NCBI RefSeq assembly: GCF_001602525.1
Contig: NZ_LSYT01000009.1
Span: forward strand, 237,808-301,807
Origin: Flavobacterium chilense
GTDB lineage: Bacteria; Bacteroidota; Bacteroidia; Flavobacteriales; Flavobacteriaceae
Length of the DNA: 64,000 nucleotides
Reading direction: 5' to 3'
Position numbers and translations under genes: made by a program. Positions 50,646 through 59,135 of this stretch are shown here, one piece after another (within the stretch, counting starts at the first letter, position 1; each line of letters begins with the position of its first letter). The notes beneath the pieces were generated by a model. The model saw only the letters and a program-made list of their open reading frames with translations. It had not been told where the DNA came from and made no database searches.

Positions 50646-53003
50646 TTATGTTGATAAGGTTAAACCTTTGGCTTTGAAATTACTAAAAAGTACCTGACGT
50701 GCACTGCTAATAGTTTCTTCGGTACGGTAAATACTGCACCAGAATTTTATTTGCAATTTGAATTTCCCATCTGAAATTGCACTGTAATAAATCTGCGGAA
50801 CTTTAGATGAATTAACCAAAGCCATACTTTCAAGAGATTCAATTATTAAGGTATTGATTTCTTCCGGCATGATTTCTCCTGTAACTTCTGCAGCAATTTC
50901 TACCAGTTTAAAGTTGTCTGTATAAGTCCAGTTGGTGATATTCTGAGATAATAAATTACCATTCGGAATAATAATTTCGGCACCATTTGGCGCATTGATT
51001 TTGGTGGTACGCAATCCCATCGATTTTACACGGCCAGATTCGTTACTAATATCAATCACGTCTCCAATTTGAATAGGTTTGTCAAAAATTAAAATAATAC
51101 CCGAAACGAAATTATTAACCACATTCTGAAGTCCAAGTCCAACACCCACACCAAGAGCTCCTAGTAAAATACTCAATTTGTCTAAAGGCATTCCAGAAGC
51201 GGCAACGGCGAGCAGATAGCCACTAATTAAAACGACAAGTCTTGTGATAAGTAATTTAGAATGTTGTCTTTTATTGATGTTTTCTTCGTTTTCATCGTCA
51301 ATTTCTCCAAAAAAGTAAGCTACATAATTTTGCAATAAATGCGCTACCCAGATAATGATAAAAAACAATACAATGTTTCCTAAGGTAAAAGTGATGCTTC
51401 CAATGGTATTGGGATGACTGAGTAATGAACCCAAACCGGCACGCAACGATTCCCAGATATTTAGGTTGGCTGCGATTACAATAATCCACATATAACTGAT
51501 AACGATAATGAAAGGTTTTTTGAGTGTATCTGATAAGCTTTCATAATCAAAAATCTTTTCGATTCCGCGTTTAATTCGGGTTGTATAAATCTGTAAAAGA
51601 ATAATTTCTAATACGATTTTTAAAAGCACGCTTAACGCCACAATTTGTGTAAGCGATATAAAAGCGGTTAAACTTAACATATTGGCAAGCGAAACTCTTC
51701 CAAAAAGGTTGTTGAGCAATGCCAGAACATTCAAACCAATAAAAATGATTTTCGCCCATTTGATGAATCCTTTGATATAAAGCTGGTCTTTTAAACTTTT
51801 AATTTGTACCAACCCATAACGGATTCCTAATATATTGATTATTATAAAAGCACAACGTTGTATAAAACCAACGACAATAAATAAATCTAGGAAACACAAC
51901 ACAAAAAATAACACTAAAAGCAGCACCCAGTTGCGCATTGAAGTTCCCGACCAGTCTTTTTTGAACAGAATGGTAAGCAACCCAAGAAGCACCAACTGAA
52001 TGAGTTCGATAAACATTGCCGGAGCATATAAATTGCTGACAACGGCAATATTCAATCCAATAACTGCGACCGGAATAAGAACGCCACGATTTAAATATTT
52101 AAAATTAAACTGAGACAGATTATCCGCGTGTCCGTTGTTTTTTAGGTATTTTAAATTGCGTGAAATATACCAGCCCAATAATCCCATTAAGAGAACCAAA
52201 GAAATCAATCCGCCGGCTCTGTAACTCAAATAATAAGCAGCGACATTTTCTTCAATAATGATTTTTGCTTTAATGTTTTGTCCTACTATTTTTTTAGAAG
52301 TAGAATCACTGCTCCATAATGCCGGATATTCTTTTTTGAGCATACTAATTCCTGATTTTTCAAGTTTAGTATCTACTGTAATCAGGGCATTCGAAACCGC
52401 AATTTTTCTTTCAACAGTTAGTCGTTTATTGCTGTTTAAGATCTCCTGATTTTTAGTCATCAAGCTATCTGTACTCAGGTATCGGTTTTTAAGATTGGCG
52501 AATTCTTTTTTAAATTGTTTGCGGCGAATAGTATCTTTTATAAGAGCCATTAAAGTTTTGTCCTTGCGCAAGTCGATTACGCGACCTTTAATTTTTTCCA
52601 GCGTCTGGTTGCGTAAATTGATAGCTGTATTTTGTTCGTTAAGTTCCTGTTCAATCTCTTTCAGGACAATACGATACATTTGCTGGTTGCGCACATTGGG
52701 ATTTGCACCTTTTAAACTTGCCAGAATAAGATCAAGTTTGCTTTGTGTTCGTTTGATGTCGCCAAATAAATGAAGGCTGTTTCCGTCAAATTCAGTGTCA
52801 TTATGAGCCGATTCTAAAACTTCTCCGGCTTTTTCGATCGCGATTAAATAATCACTGTCTGTAGTGGTTTCTTCAAATAGTTTCGAACGATTTTCGGTTT
52901 TAGGAGGTGTGGTTTGAGAGTAGGTAAACGGTGCATAAAAAAAGACTGCGAATAAGGCCAGTAAGCCAATAAAATTTCTTTTCTGAATCATAATTTGAGG
53001 CAA
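50646..53003 (-). CDS. Large MscS-family mechanosensitive channel
   Basis: Protein of 785 residues. A signal peptide (IGLLALFAVFFYAPFTYSQ) leads into a helical periplasmic domain (about 40-260), then about 11 membrane helices. The MscS pore helix is LSILLGALGVGVGLGLQNVV (Gly/Ala-rich, about residues 600-620), followed by the cytosolic MscS beta domain (FDKPIQIGDVIDI, GAEIIIPNGNLLSQNITNW). It resembles the MscK/YbdG class with an extra periplasmic region. It opens during hypo-osmotic shock. It is transcribed alone. Confidence 0.93.
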   Translation of the reverse strand: MPQIMIQKRNFIGLLALFAVFFYAPFTYSQTTPPKTENRSKLFEETTTDSDYLIAIEKAGEVLESAHNDTEFDGNSLHLFGDIKRTQSKLDLILASLKGANPNVRNQQMYRIVLKEIEQELNEQNTAINLRNQTLEKIKGRVIDLRKDKTLMALIKDTIRRKQFKKEFANLKNRYLSTDSLMTKNQEILNSNKRLTVERKIAVSNALITVDTKLEKSGISMLKKEYPALWSSDSTSKKIVGQNIKAKIIIEENVAAYYLSYRAGGLISLVLLMGLLGWYISRNLKYLKNNGHADNLSQFNFKYLNRGVLIPVAVIGLNIAVVSNLYAPAMFIELIQLVLLGLLTILFKKDWSGTSMRNWVLLLVLFFVLCFLDLFIVVGFIQRCAFIIINILGIRYGLVQIKSLKDQLYIKGFIKWAKIIFIGLNVLALLNNLFGRVSLANMLSLTAFISLTQIVALSVLLKIVLEIILLQIYTTRIKRGIEKIFDYESLSDTLKKPFIIVISYMWIIVIAANLNIWESLRAGLGSLLSHPNTIGSITFTLGNIVLFFIIIWVAHLLQNYVAYFFGEIDDENEENINKRQHSKLLITRLVVLISGYLLAVAASGMPLDKLSILLGALGVGVGLGLQNVVNNFVSGIILIFDKPIQIGDVIDISNESGRVKSMGLRTTKINAPNGAEIIIPNGNLLSQNITNWTYTDNFKLVEIAAEVTGEIMPEEINTLIIESLESMALVNSSKVPQIYYSAISDGKFKLQIKFWCSIYRTEETISSARQVLFSNFKAKGLTLST

Positions 53004-53120
53004 TGAATTTAAGTTTCAAATGTAATTTTTTTTGCCCTATTTATAATGAAGTATGTAATAAAGTTTGGTTAAATGAGATTTAGCAGCTTTGTAGAAAGTC
53101 TTAGTTTTTGTTTATTTATG

Positions 53121-53300
53121 AAACACATAGAAATATAAATTCAGAATGCTTAAAAAGGCATTTCACTTGATATGAATTCTTATAGATAAGCATTGTCAGG
53201 AAATGATCCGTTTCGATATAGCGTATAAACTATGTTAGAAAATCATGATTTTTATAATGATTTTTGAGAACAATTATAAAATCTATGTTTCTGTGTATTT
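53121..53300. repeat. TIR element with AAACACATAG ends, copy 1
   Basis: AAACACATAGAAATATA at 53121 is mirrored by TCTATGTTTCTGTGTATTT (to 53300). AAAAAGGCATTT lies exactly 31 nt from the left end, as in copy 2 (60681-60804). Length about 180 bp with no ORF. It fills most of the MscS-antiporter gap, 53004-53387. Confidence 0.7.
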
Positions 53301-53387
53301 GATAAAATGCACTCCTGATAATTTCCAAAGTTCTAAAAATATTATATTCGTACTCTTAAATACCACCAAACACAAAACAATTCGAAA

Positions 53388-54989
53388 ATGGAAAATATTA
53401 CTATAATTATCATGTTGCTATTTGGCGTTGCATTTCTGAGCCTTATCAGTAAGAAATATAATTTTCCCATTCCTATTGTACTGGTACTTTGCGGAGTGGT
53501 CATTAGTGTTATTCCCGGACTTCCGGTAATTGCCTTAAGCCCCGAAGTTGTTTTTATTGTTTTTTTGCCACCGCTTTTATATCATGCGGCGTGGTATACC
53601 AGCTGGTCAGATTTTAAGCAAACCATCCGTCCCATTACTTTGGCAGCTGTTGGTTTGGTACTTTTTACCACTGTTGCCGTGGCTATTGCAGCACATTGGT
53701 TAATTGATGATATCTCCTGGCCGTTAGCTTTTTTATTAGGTGCGATTGTTTCGCCACCTGATGCGGTTTCAGCTACTTCTATTACAAAAGGTTTGGGGTT
53801 ACACCCGAGGTTAATTGCCATTCTCGAAGGCGAAAGTCTGGTCAATGATGCCAGTGGTCTGGTGGCGTACAAATATGCCTTGACCGCTATTACAGCCGGA
53901 AATTTTGTACTCTGGCAAGCGGGATTGAACTTTGTTGTGATGTCGGTTTTAGGAATCGCTATTGGTTTGGGCGTGGGATATGTTATGAGTTTTATTCATA
54001 AAAAGTTCGTGTGCGATGAGGTGATCGAAGCGACTTTAACTTTATTAACGCCTTTTGCTTCTTATCTACTTGCAGAACATTTTGAAGCTTCGGGAGTTTT
54101 GGCGGTTGTGGCAACAGGACTTTTTCTATCAGCAAGATCCGGAACGATTTTCACACACGAAAGCCGAATCATGACAGGAACGATTTGGAGTGTTTTAACG
54201 AATATTCTAAACGGATTAATCTTTATCTTAATCGGATTGCAGTTACGCCAAATTATGGAAGGAATTGGAGATTATTCCGGTTGGTCCTTGTTTGTTTGGG
54301 GTGCTTCGGTAAGTGTGGTCGTGATCCTGGTGCGTTTTTTATGGGTAATTCCGGCGACTTTGTTACCCAGAGTAATCAGTAAAAAAATCCGATTACAGGA
54401 AGAATTCGATTTTAGAAACATGGTCGTTTTCGGTTGGTCCGGAATGCGTGGTGTGGTGTCGATGGCGGCTGCTTTGGCGCTTCCGCTGATGATGAACGAA
54501 ACGGAGAAATTCCCTTTACGAAACCTCATCATTTATCTGGTGTTTTGTGTGATTCTTTCTACTTTGGTGATTCAGGGGTTAACTTTGCCCTGGCTGATTA
54601 AGAAATTAAAAATTGAACGTTACTCGATTCTGGCCGAAGAATATGAGATCCGAAACATCATCGTGTCGCAAACCATTACCCATATCGAAGATAATTTCTC
54701 GTTACTCAACGACGACTTGCTCCATAACATCAAAAGCAAATACGAAGTAAAATTCAACCGACTCCAAAAAACGGAACTACCGGCCAATTTCTTCGGAAAA
54801 GGAAATCTAATAGGAGGTGAGATTTTCAACGACTTCACCAAACTCCAAATTGATCTTTTAAATGTTGAACGTAACAAACTCGAATCGATGCATAAATCGG
54901 GTTCTGTCAACGAAGAGATTTTCAGGAAGATTGAGAAAGAACTGGATTTGGAGGAGACGAGGTTGTGGATGGAGATGTATGAGGAGTAG
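53388..54989 (+). CDS. Na+/H+ antiporter (CPA1 type)
   Basis: Protein of 533 residues with about 12 membrane helices and a cytosolic C-terminal tail (about 400-533). Typical CPA1 segments are FLPPLLYHAAWYTSWSDFK (about 55-73), GAIVSPPDAVSATSITK (about 122-138) and the transport-site GESLVNDASGLVAYK (about 147-161), with its N-D pair for electroneutral exchange. It exports Na+ in exchange for protons. The last ~75 codons occur again as a decayed copy at 55617-55840, beyond the next gene. Confidence 0.93.
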   Translation: MENITIIIMLLFGVAFLSLISKKYNFPIPIVLVLCGVVISVIPGLPVIALSPEVVFIVFLPPLLYHAAWYTSWSDFKQTIRPITLAAVGLVLFTTVAVAIAAHWLIDDISWPLAFLLGAIVSPPDAVSATSITKGLGLHPRLIAILEGESLVNDASGLVAYKYALTAITAGNFVLWQAGLNFVVMSVLGIAIGLGVGYVMSFIHKKFVCDEVIEATLTLLTPFASYLLAEHFEASGVLAVVATGLFLSARSGTIFTHESRIMTGTIWSVLTNILNGLIFILIGLQLRQIMEGIGDYSGWSLFVWGASVSVVVILVRFLWVIPATLLPRVISKKIRLQEEFDFRNMVVFGWSGMRGVVSMAAALALPLMMNETEKFPLRNLIIYLVFCVILSTLVIQGLTLPWLIKKLKIERYSILAEEYEIRNIIVSQTITHIEDNFSLLNDDLLHNIKSKYEVKFNRLQKTELPANFFGKGNLIGGEIFNDFTKLQIDLLNVERNKLESMHKSGSVNEEIFRKIEKELDLEETRLWMEMYEE

Positions 54990-55128
54990 GGTTTGATATT
55001 CGTTTCATAATGAATTGAATTATTTGCTGTAGCGAAAAGGGTCAGATTTTAGTTGAGAGAAGTATTTTGGCCTTCGTTTTAGACAATAAAAATTGACTTA
55101 TGTATTTACAGTTTGTACTTTTGTCCAC

Positions 55129-55587
55129 ATGAATGATAACTTTATAAATGAATATTTTGGAATAGGAATTCAAAATGGTAAAACACCTGAAAACCTGGGA
55201 GTTTTGTGGCGATCTGCTCAAAATTTAGGGGCTACGTTTATATTTACCATAGGTAATCGATATGCTAAACAAGCTTGTGATACTCATGATGCAGTAAAAG
55301 CTATTCCTTATTTTCATTATGATACTTTTGAGGCCTTTTTCGAAAACTTACCTAAAGGAGCACGATTGGTTGGGGTTGAATTAGATGAAAAAGCTTCTGA
55401 TTTAGAGGTTTTTGAACATCCAAGACGTTGTGTTTATTTACTTGGAGCAGAAGATCATGGCTTATCCAGAAAAGTAATGGCGAAATGCCATCATCTGGTA
55501 AAATTTAAATCAGAAAAAAGTTTAAATGTGGCTGTGGCAGGAACTATTATTATGTACGACAGAAATTTACCTAAACCTCGTTCTTAA
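55129..55587 (+). CDS. TrmH/SpoU-type RNA 2'-O-methyltransferase
   Basis: SPOUT protein of 152 residues from ATG 55129 (MNDNFINEYFGIGIQNGKTP); a Met at 55093 would add a Cys/aromatic-rich stretch that is unlikely. Trefoil-knot motifs are visible: NLGVLWRSAQNLGATFIF (motif 1), CVYLLGAEDHGLS (motif 2) and SLNVAVAGTIIMYDR (motif 3). It probably methylates a tRNA or rRNA ribose. The length of about 150 is like TrmL, but the substrate cannot be assigned. Confidence 0.9.
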   Translation: MNDNFINEYFGIGIQNGKTPENLGVLWRSAQNLGATFIFTIGNRYAKQACDTHDAVKAIPYFHYDTFEAFFENLPKGARLVGVELDEKASDLEVFEHPRRCVYLLGAEDHGLSRKVMAKCHHLVKFKSEKSLNVAVAGTIIMYDRNLPKPRS

Positions 55588-55616
55588 AGCCTAAGATCTG
55601 ATTCTAAAATAGAGAT

Positions 55617-55840
55617 AAAAAACAACACTTTCGCCCAATTTTTTCTGAAAAGAAAATCTAATTAGAGGCGAAATCTTCAACGACTTCACCAAACTGCAAA
55701 TTGATCTTTTCAATATTGATAGGAACATAGTAGAATCGATGTATAAATTCGGTTCTGTCAACGAAGAGATTTTCATGAAGATTGAGAAAGAACTGGATTT
55801 GGAGGAGACTAGGTTGTGGATGGAAATGTATGAGGTGTAG
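55617..55840 (+). pseudogene. Decayed duplicate of the antiporter 3' end
   Basis: About 220 bp align without indels to the last ~75 codons of the antiporter gene (54766-54989). They share runs such as GACTTCACCAAACT and GAAGAGATTTTCA. The frame reads to EETRLWMEMYEV and a stop, but a TGA replaces GGA early in the segment (FF-stop-KENLI), and no start is near. Two copies therefore flank the SPOUT gene in direct orientation. Confidence 0.88.
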
Positions 55841-55989
55841 GGAGGATTAAGTAAAGCTTTTATAAGTTGAATTATTGTAATATATGCCTTGGCTAATATT
55901 TTAGATGTAATTTTTTTAAACCAAATTTGTTGAGATGCCATTGTACAGATTGGAATTGGTCTTGACAAAAACTTGCGATTTCCATTACA

Positions 55990-56205
55990 CTACTGTTTAC
56001 CAATTATTGGATGATACTCTTTTCTTAAAGAGCATTCTATATGAGGAACTATAAAGTCATAATTAAGCACATCGATTTCTAAAGTTGTCACTCTAAATTC
56101 TAAACCGTGCAAGTTAGTTCTATGTCGAAGTTTCATAGCATAAGTGTTTTTAGTTGGGCTCAAATTTATATGTTCTTTTATTCTGCTGTAGATGTCTTTG
56201 TTTTT
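55990..56205 (-). pseudogene. Possible ORF remnant downstream of the DUF262 gene
   Basis: The minus strand is open for ~71 codons and reads KDIYSRIKEHINLSPTKN, then MKLRHRTNLHGLEF, and ends HIECSLRKEYHPIIGKQ with a TAG stop. There is no good start (only an internal Met at 56136). The closing I-E-x-x-L-R-x-x-x-x-P-I-I-G-K-Q pattern resembles the C-terminus of GIY-YIG-like nuclease domains. The call rests on eye reading, so confidence is low. The remaining stretch 55841-55989 shows nothing. Confidence 0.4.
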
Positions 56206-56297
56206 TTAATGAACAAAAATAAGGATCGGATATAATCTCGATTCAATTCCGATCCTATCTAGTTTACTTTGTAATTCTATTTACTTATTAAATATTT

Positions 56298-57962
56298 CTA
56301 TAATTTATTTGGATCCCAATGATTTATTGCAAAAGTTACAATTTCAATTTGACGATTTTTTATTTCTAATTCTGTCCAACTATTTTTTAATGGTTCTAAT
56401 TTTTGTCTTTGAATTAAGACAGATTTTGTTTCTCTATTAGAAGGTAAATTATTACTGTCACTAGAATTTCGACCTCTAGTTGATAAAACAAGATTTCCTA
56501 TGTTGTTCAAAAAGTTGTCTTTAAATTCCTGAGTGTATTCAATACCATCAGGTTTTTGAGGTGTCCAATGATCAATAGTGTTTTCTAATTTATGTTTTCC
56601 AAATAGATTTGCAAAATCTGAATATTTCATTGAAGGCTCTCGTTCGTTTTCTCTTAATTTGTTTTCATACTTCCAAAGTAGATATTTAGTAATTGACCAA
56701 TAATGATATCCACCATTTAAACATCTGTGGAAGTCACCAGTAAAATTCCAATAGTCCTTAAATCCATTTTTTGCTTTATCTAGTAATTCGTTTTCTAGAT
56801 TTTGTAAATTATTGTTATAATTTAAAGCGATGGAGTGTAAACGATTTGTTCTATAATTGCCAACAGTATAAGACATTTTGAAAAGGATTATTTCTAAAAA
56901 TCTTAATGCTTTTTGAATTGAATCAATATCTTGGTGGAAATGAAAAAGTTTAAGTAATAATGGAAAACTATTATATTGATCAAGGTAAAGAATGTCTGCT
57001 AAAGTACTTTGACTATCTCTTGAATTTTGAATTTCAACAATAGAAGAAAAGCTCTTTTTTAAAGCAACGGAAAATTCTTTGATCCATTTAGTTTTATTAT
57101 CTTGTTTTCTAATTATTTTTTTTACTCTTTCTAATGAGGTGTCATCATTAGAAACAAATGCTATGGTGTGATAGTTTAAAATTTGATCTTCATCTGCAAT
57201 TTTTATTAATTCTAGTGATTGGTAAATAGTTTCAAATTCTTTTTCGATATAACTAATTTCATGATTTGGATTACGTTTTAAAATTGTACAATCTAAATAC
57301 ACATTAAACATTAAAAATGATTTTAATTTCTCTAATTCCGTTAAATCCTTACCTCTATCATTCTGAAAAGTAAATAATTGTGTGGCTTCCGATTTATCAA
57401 AAACTTTATCAGTTGTTATTTTAGCATTCTCAATTAAATTTTTCCATTTGATAATTTCTTCAATAGTTACATTTTTTTTGTTTAATTCAGATGAAAAATA
57501 GTCGAAAGCTTCTTTAATTTTTTTACGAGAACGAGTATCATCTTTATCGGGAATACCTGAAATTACTATATTCTGAAAAAAATTGTTATCGTAATCGACA
57601 GTTGAATATTTTTGCTCTTCATCAGAGTTTATTAAATAATCGTTATATATGTTTTGTGCTATTTTAAGATATTCTGGAATATCTTTCAATTTGTTATAAA
57701 TACAGCTCAAAAAAATAACAACTGATGTTAAACGTTGTTGCCCATCAATAATCCAAAATTTATTTTCATTAGTTTCATCAGCTTCAAACAAAAAGTGACC
57801 TAAATGATATTGCTTGACAGTTTCTGGATGTTCTTTAATGTCTTTAAAAAATTGAGTTATATGCTTATCTTTTTCCCATGAATAGGCACGTTGATAATTT
57901 GGAACTGCAAATAAATTTTTGCGCACACTAAAAATATTACTTATGCTTGATTTATAATCCAT
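56298..57962 (-). CDS. DUF262/DUF1524 protein (GmrSD-like restriction factor)
   Basis: Protein of 554 residues. The N-terminal DUF262 domain (ParB-like NTPase fold) has VPNYQRAYSWE (20-30) and IIDGQQRLTSV (71-81). The C-terminal DUF1524 HNH-type region has IDHWTPQKPDG (near 460) and later NNIGNLVLSTRGRNSSDSNN, where the classic motif starts with H. GmrSD-type enzymes cut glucosylated or otherwise modified phage DNA. The region is more AT-rich than its neighbours, which suggests acquired DNA. It follows a 179-residue gene by 14 bp. Confidence 0.9.
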   Translation of the reverse strand: MDYKSSISNIFSVRKNLFAVPNYQRAYSWEKDKHITQFFKDIKEHPETVKQYHLGHFLFEADETNENKFWIIDGQQRLTSVVIFLSCIYNKLKDIPEYLKIAQNIYNDYLINSDEEQKYSTVDYDNNFFQNIVISGIPDKDDTRSRKKIKEAFDYFSSELNKKNVTIEEIIKWKNLIENAKITTDKVFDKSEATQLFTFQNDRGKDLTELEKLKSFLMFNVYLDCTILKRNPNHEISYIEKEFETIYQSLELIKIADEDQILNYHTIAFVSNDDTSLERVKKIIRKQDNKTKWIKEFSVALKKSFSSIVEIQNSRDSQSTLADILYLDQYNSFPLLLKLFHFHQDIDSIQKALRFLEIILFKMSYTVGNYRTNRLHSIALNYNNNLQNLENELLDKAKNGFKDYWNFTGDFHRCLNGGYHYWSITKYLLWKYENKLRENEREPSMKYSDFANLFGKHKLENTIDHWTPQKPDGIEYTQEFKDNFLNNIGNLVLSTRGRNSSDSNNLPSNRETKSVLIQRQKLEPLKNSWTELEIKNRQIEIVTFAINHWDPNKL

Positions 57963-57976
57963 TATTTTCTTTTTTT

Positions 57977-58516
57977 CTAAATATTACATTCTATAAATAA
58001 AATATTTGGGAACTCAATTTTTTTTCTGTCTAGAAAAAAAATATTCTTATCATTCAATGCAGAACTATTAAATGTAATGACTCCTAATTTATCTTTAAAC
58101 TTTTTCAACTCTTTCCTCATTTTTATTTGGAAGAAAGACGGGGCAGTATTAAAAGCTTCACCATCAATTTGATTATCATTTTTGTCAACAATTGTTAAAT
58201 CATTACCTGAGTGATTACTCATTTTAAGTTGAATACTTTTGATATCATGTTTTTCAAATAATACTTGAGCAGCTTTTAATAAAACTAAATCTGAGTAAAT
58301 TCGATTGCTAATTTCAAAAAAAGTTAAATTTTGATAAGGTCCAAAATTTATTTTCTCTCTTTTCATCCAAAGCATTAAATTTAATATGTCAAGTTCTGGA
58401 ATTATCAAATTGACATTATCTATGCTCTTATGATAAATAGTAGTCACTTCTCTTAATTCGTTCAAAGATAAAGGTTTATTGAAATGCTGATTAAGTAGGT
58501 ATGTGCTTTCTTTCAT
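57977..58516 (-). CDS. Unknown protein co-transcribed with the DUF262 gene
   Basis: Cytosolic protein of 179 residues, first gene of the two-gene unit. The central part GNDLTIVDKNDNQIDGEAFN followed by TAPSFFQIKMRKELKK has an acidic, G-E-A-F and Q-x-K order that could be a PD-(D/E)XK-like nuclease core (Asp, Glu, Lys). This is only a visual resemblance. N-terminal helices (about 1-60) come before. Partnered with DUF262, a defence role is likely. No close family can be named. Confidence 0.7.
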   Translation of the reverse strand: MKESTYLLNQHFNKPLSLNELREVTTIYHKSIDNVNLIIPELDILNLMLWMKREKINFGPYQNLTFFEISNRIYSDLVLLKAAQVLFEKHDIKSIQLKMSNHSGNDLTIVDKNDNQIDGEAFNTAPSFFQIKMRKELKKFKDKLGVITFNSSALNDKNIFFLDRKKIEFPNILFIECNI

Positions 58517-58809
58517 CTTATTTTAATATATTCTAATTTTATTATCACTAACTAAATTTGAATCCTAGGCGAACTAGAAATTTATCATTTATTTTTTTAA
58601 TTTTTATCTTTTGTAAGATTGAGAAACTTTAAATATAAATGGTCTTTCTTTAACAAAGATTATTTTTTTTAAATTAAGTGCTTTACGGAAAACCATACTT
58701 TCATAAAAATTAATTTTCAACAAGGATATTAATAATTTAAAGCAATTCAATACGTATTTATACCTGAGTTTTCAAAATCAATTAAAATTTTCTTTTAAAA
58801 ACGAATGTT

Positions 58810-58888
58810 ATAGCCCAGACAGAAGCGGCATCCTTTTTCTTGCTTCTTTAGCAAGGAAAAGATACAGTGGATGGCTGGAAATAGCTTC
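58810..58888. repeat. Structured dispersed repeat (TAGCCCAGA...GGAAATAGCT), copy 2
   Basis: Starts TAGCCCAGACAGAAGCGGC and ends GGAAATAGCTTCTG, with hairpin CTTTTTCTTGCT (58833-58844) / AGCAAGGAAAAG (58850-58861) and loop TCTTT. Stem bases differ from copy 1 (27181-27260), but pairing and the TCTTT loop are kept. It lies in the 58517-59135 gap, which otherwise only has AT-rich sequence and the promoters of the flanking genes. Confidence 0.7.
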
Positions 58889-59135
58889 TGAAACCTTACC
58901 AAAAAAAATCTAAAACCCCAACAAAAACTGTATACTGTATCCTAAAAACGTATAAAAATTACACACATCAAAACAATTAAAAATACCTAAACTACTTAAG
59001 ACCAGTAAAAATAGATAATGGCACAACGCTTGCAAAATGGGATAATGTAAAATCCTTTCCGATAAATGAAAATAGAGAAGTCGGAGGGAGGTAATTAGAT
59101 AAAAGCCCATAGCAAGCAATCAAAAGTAGTGTCAT

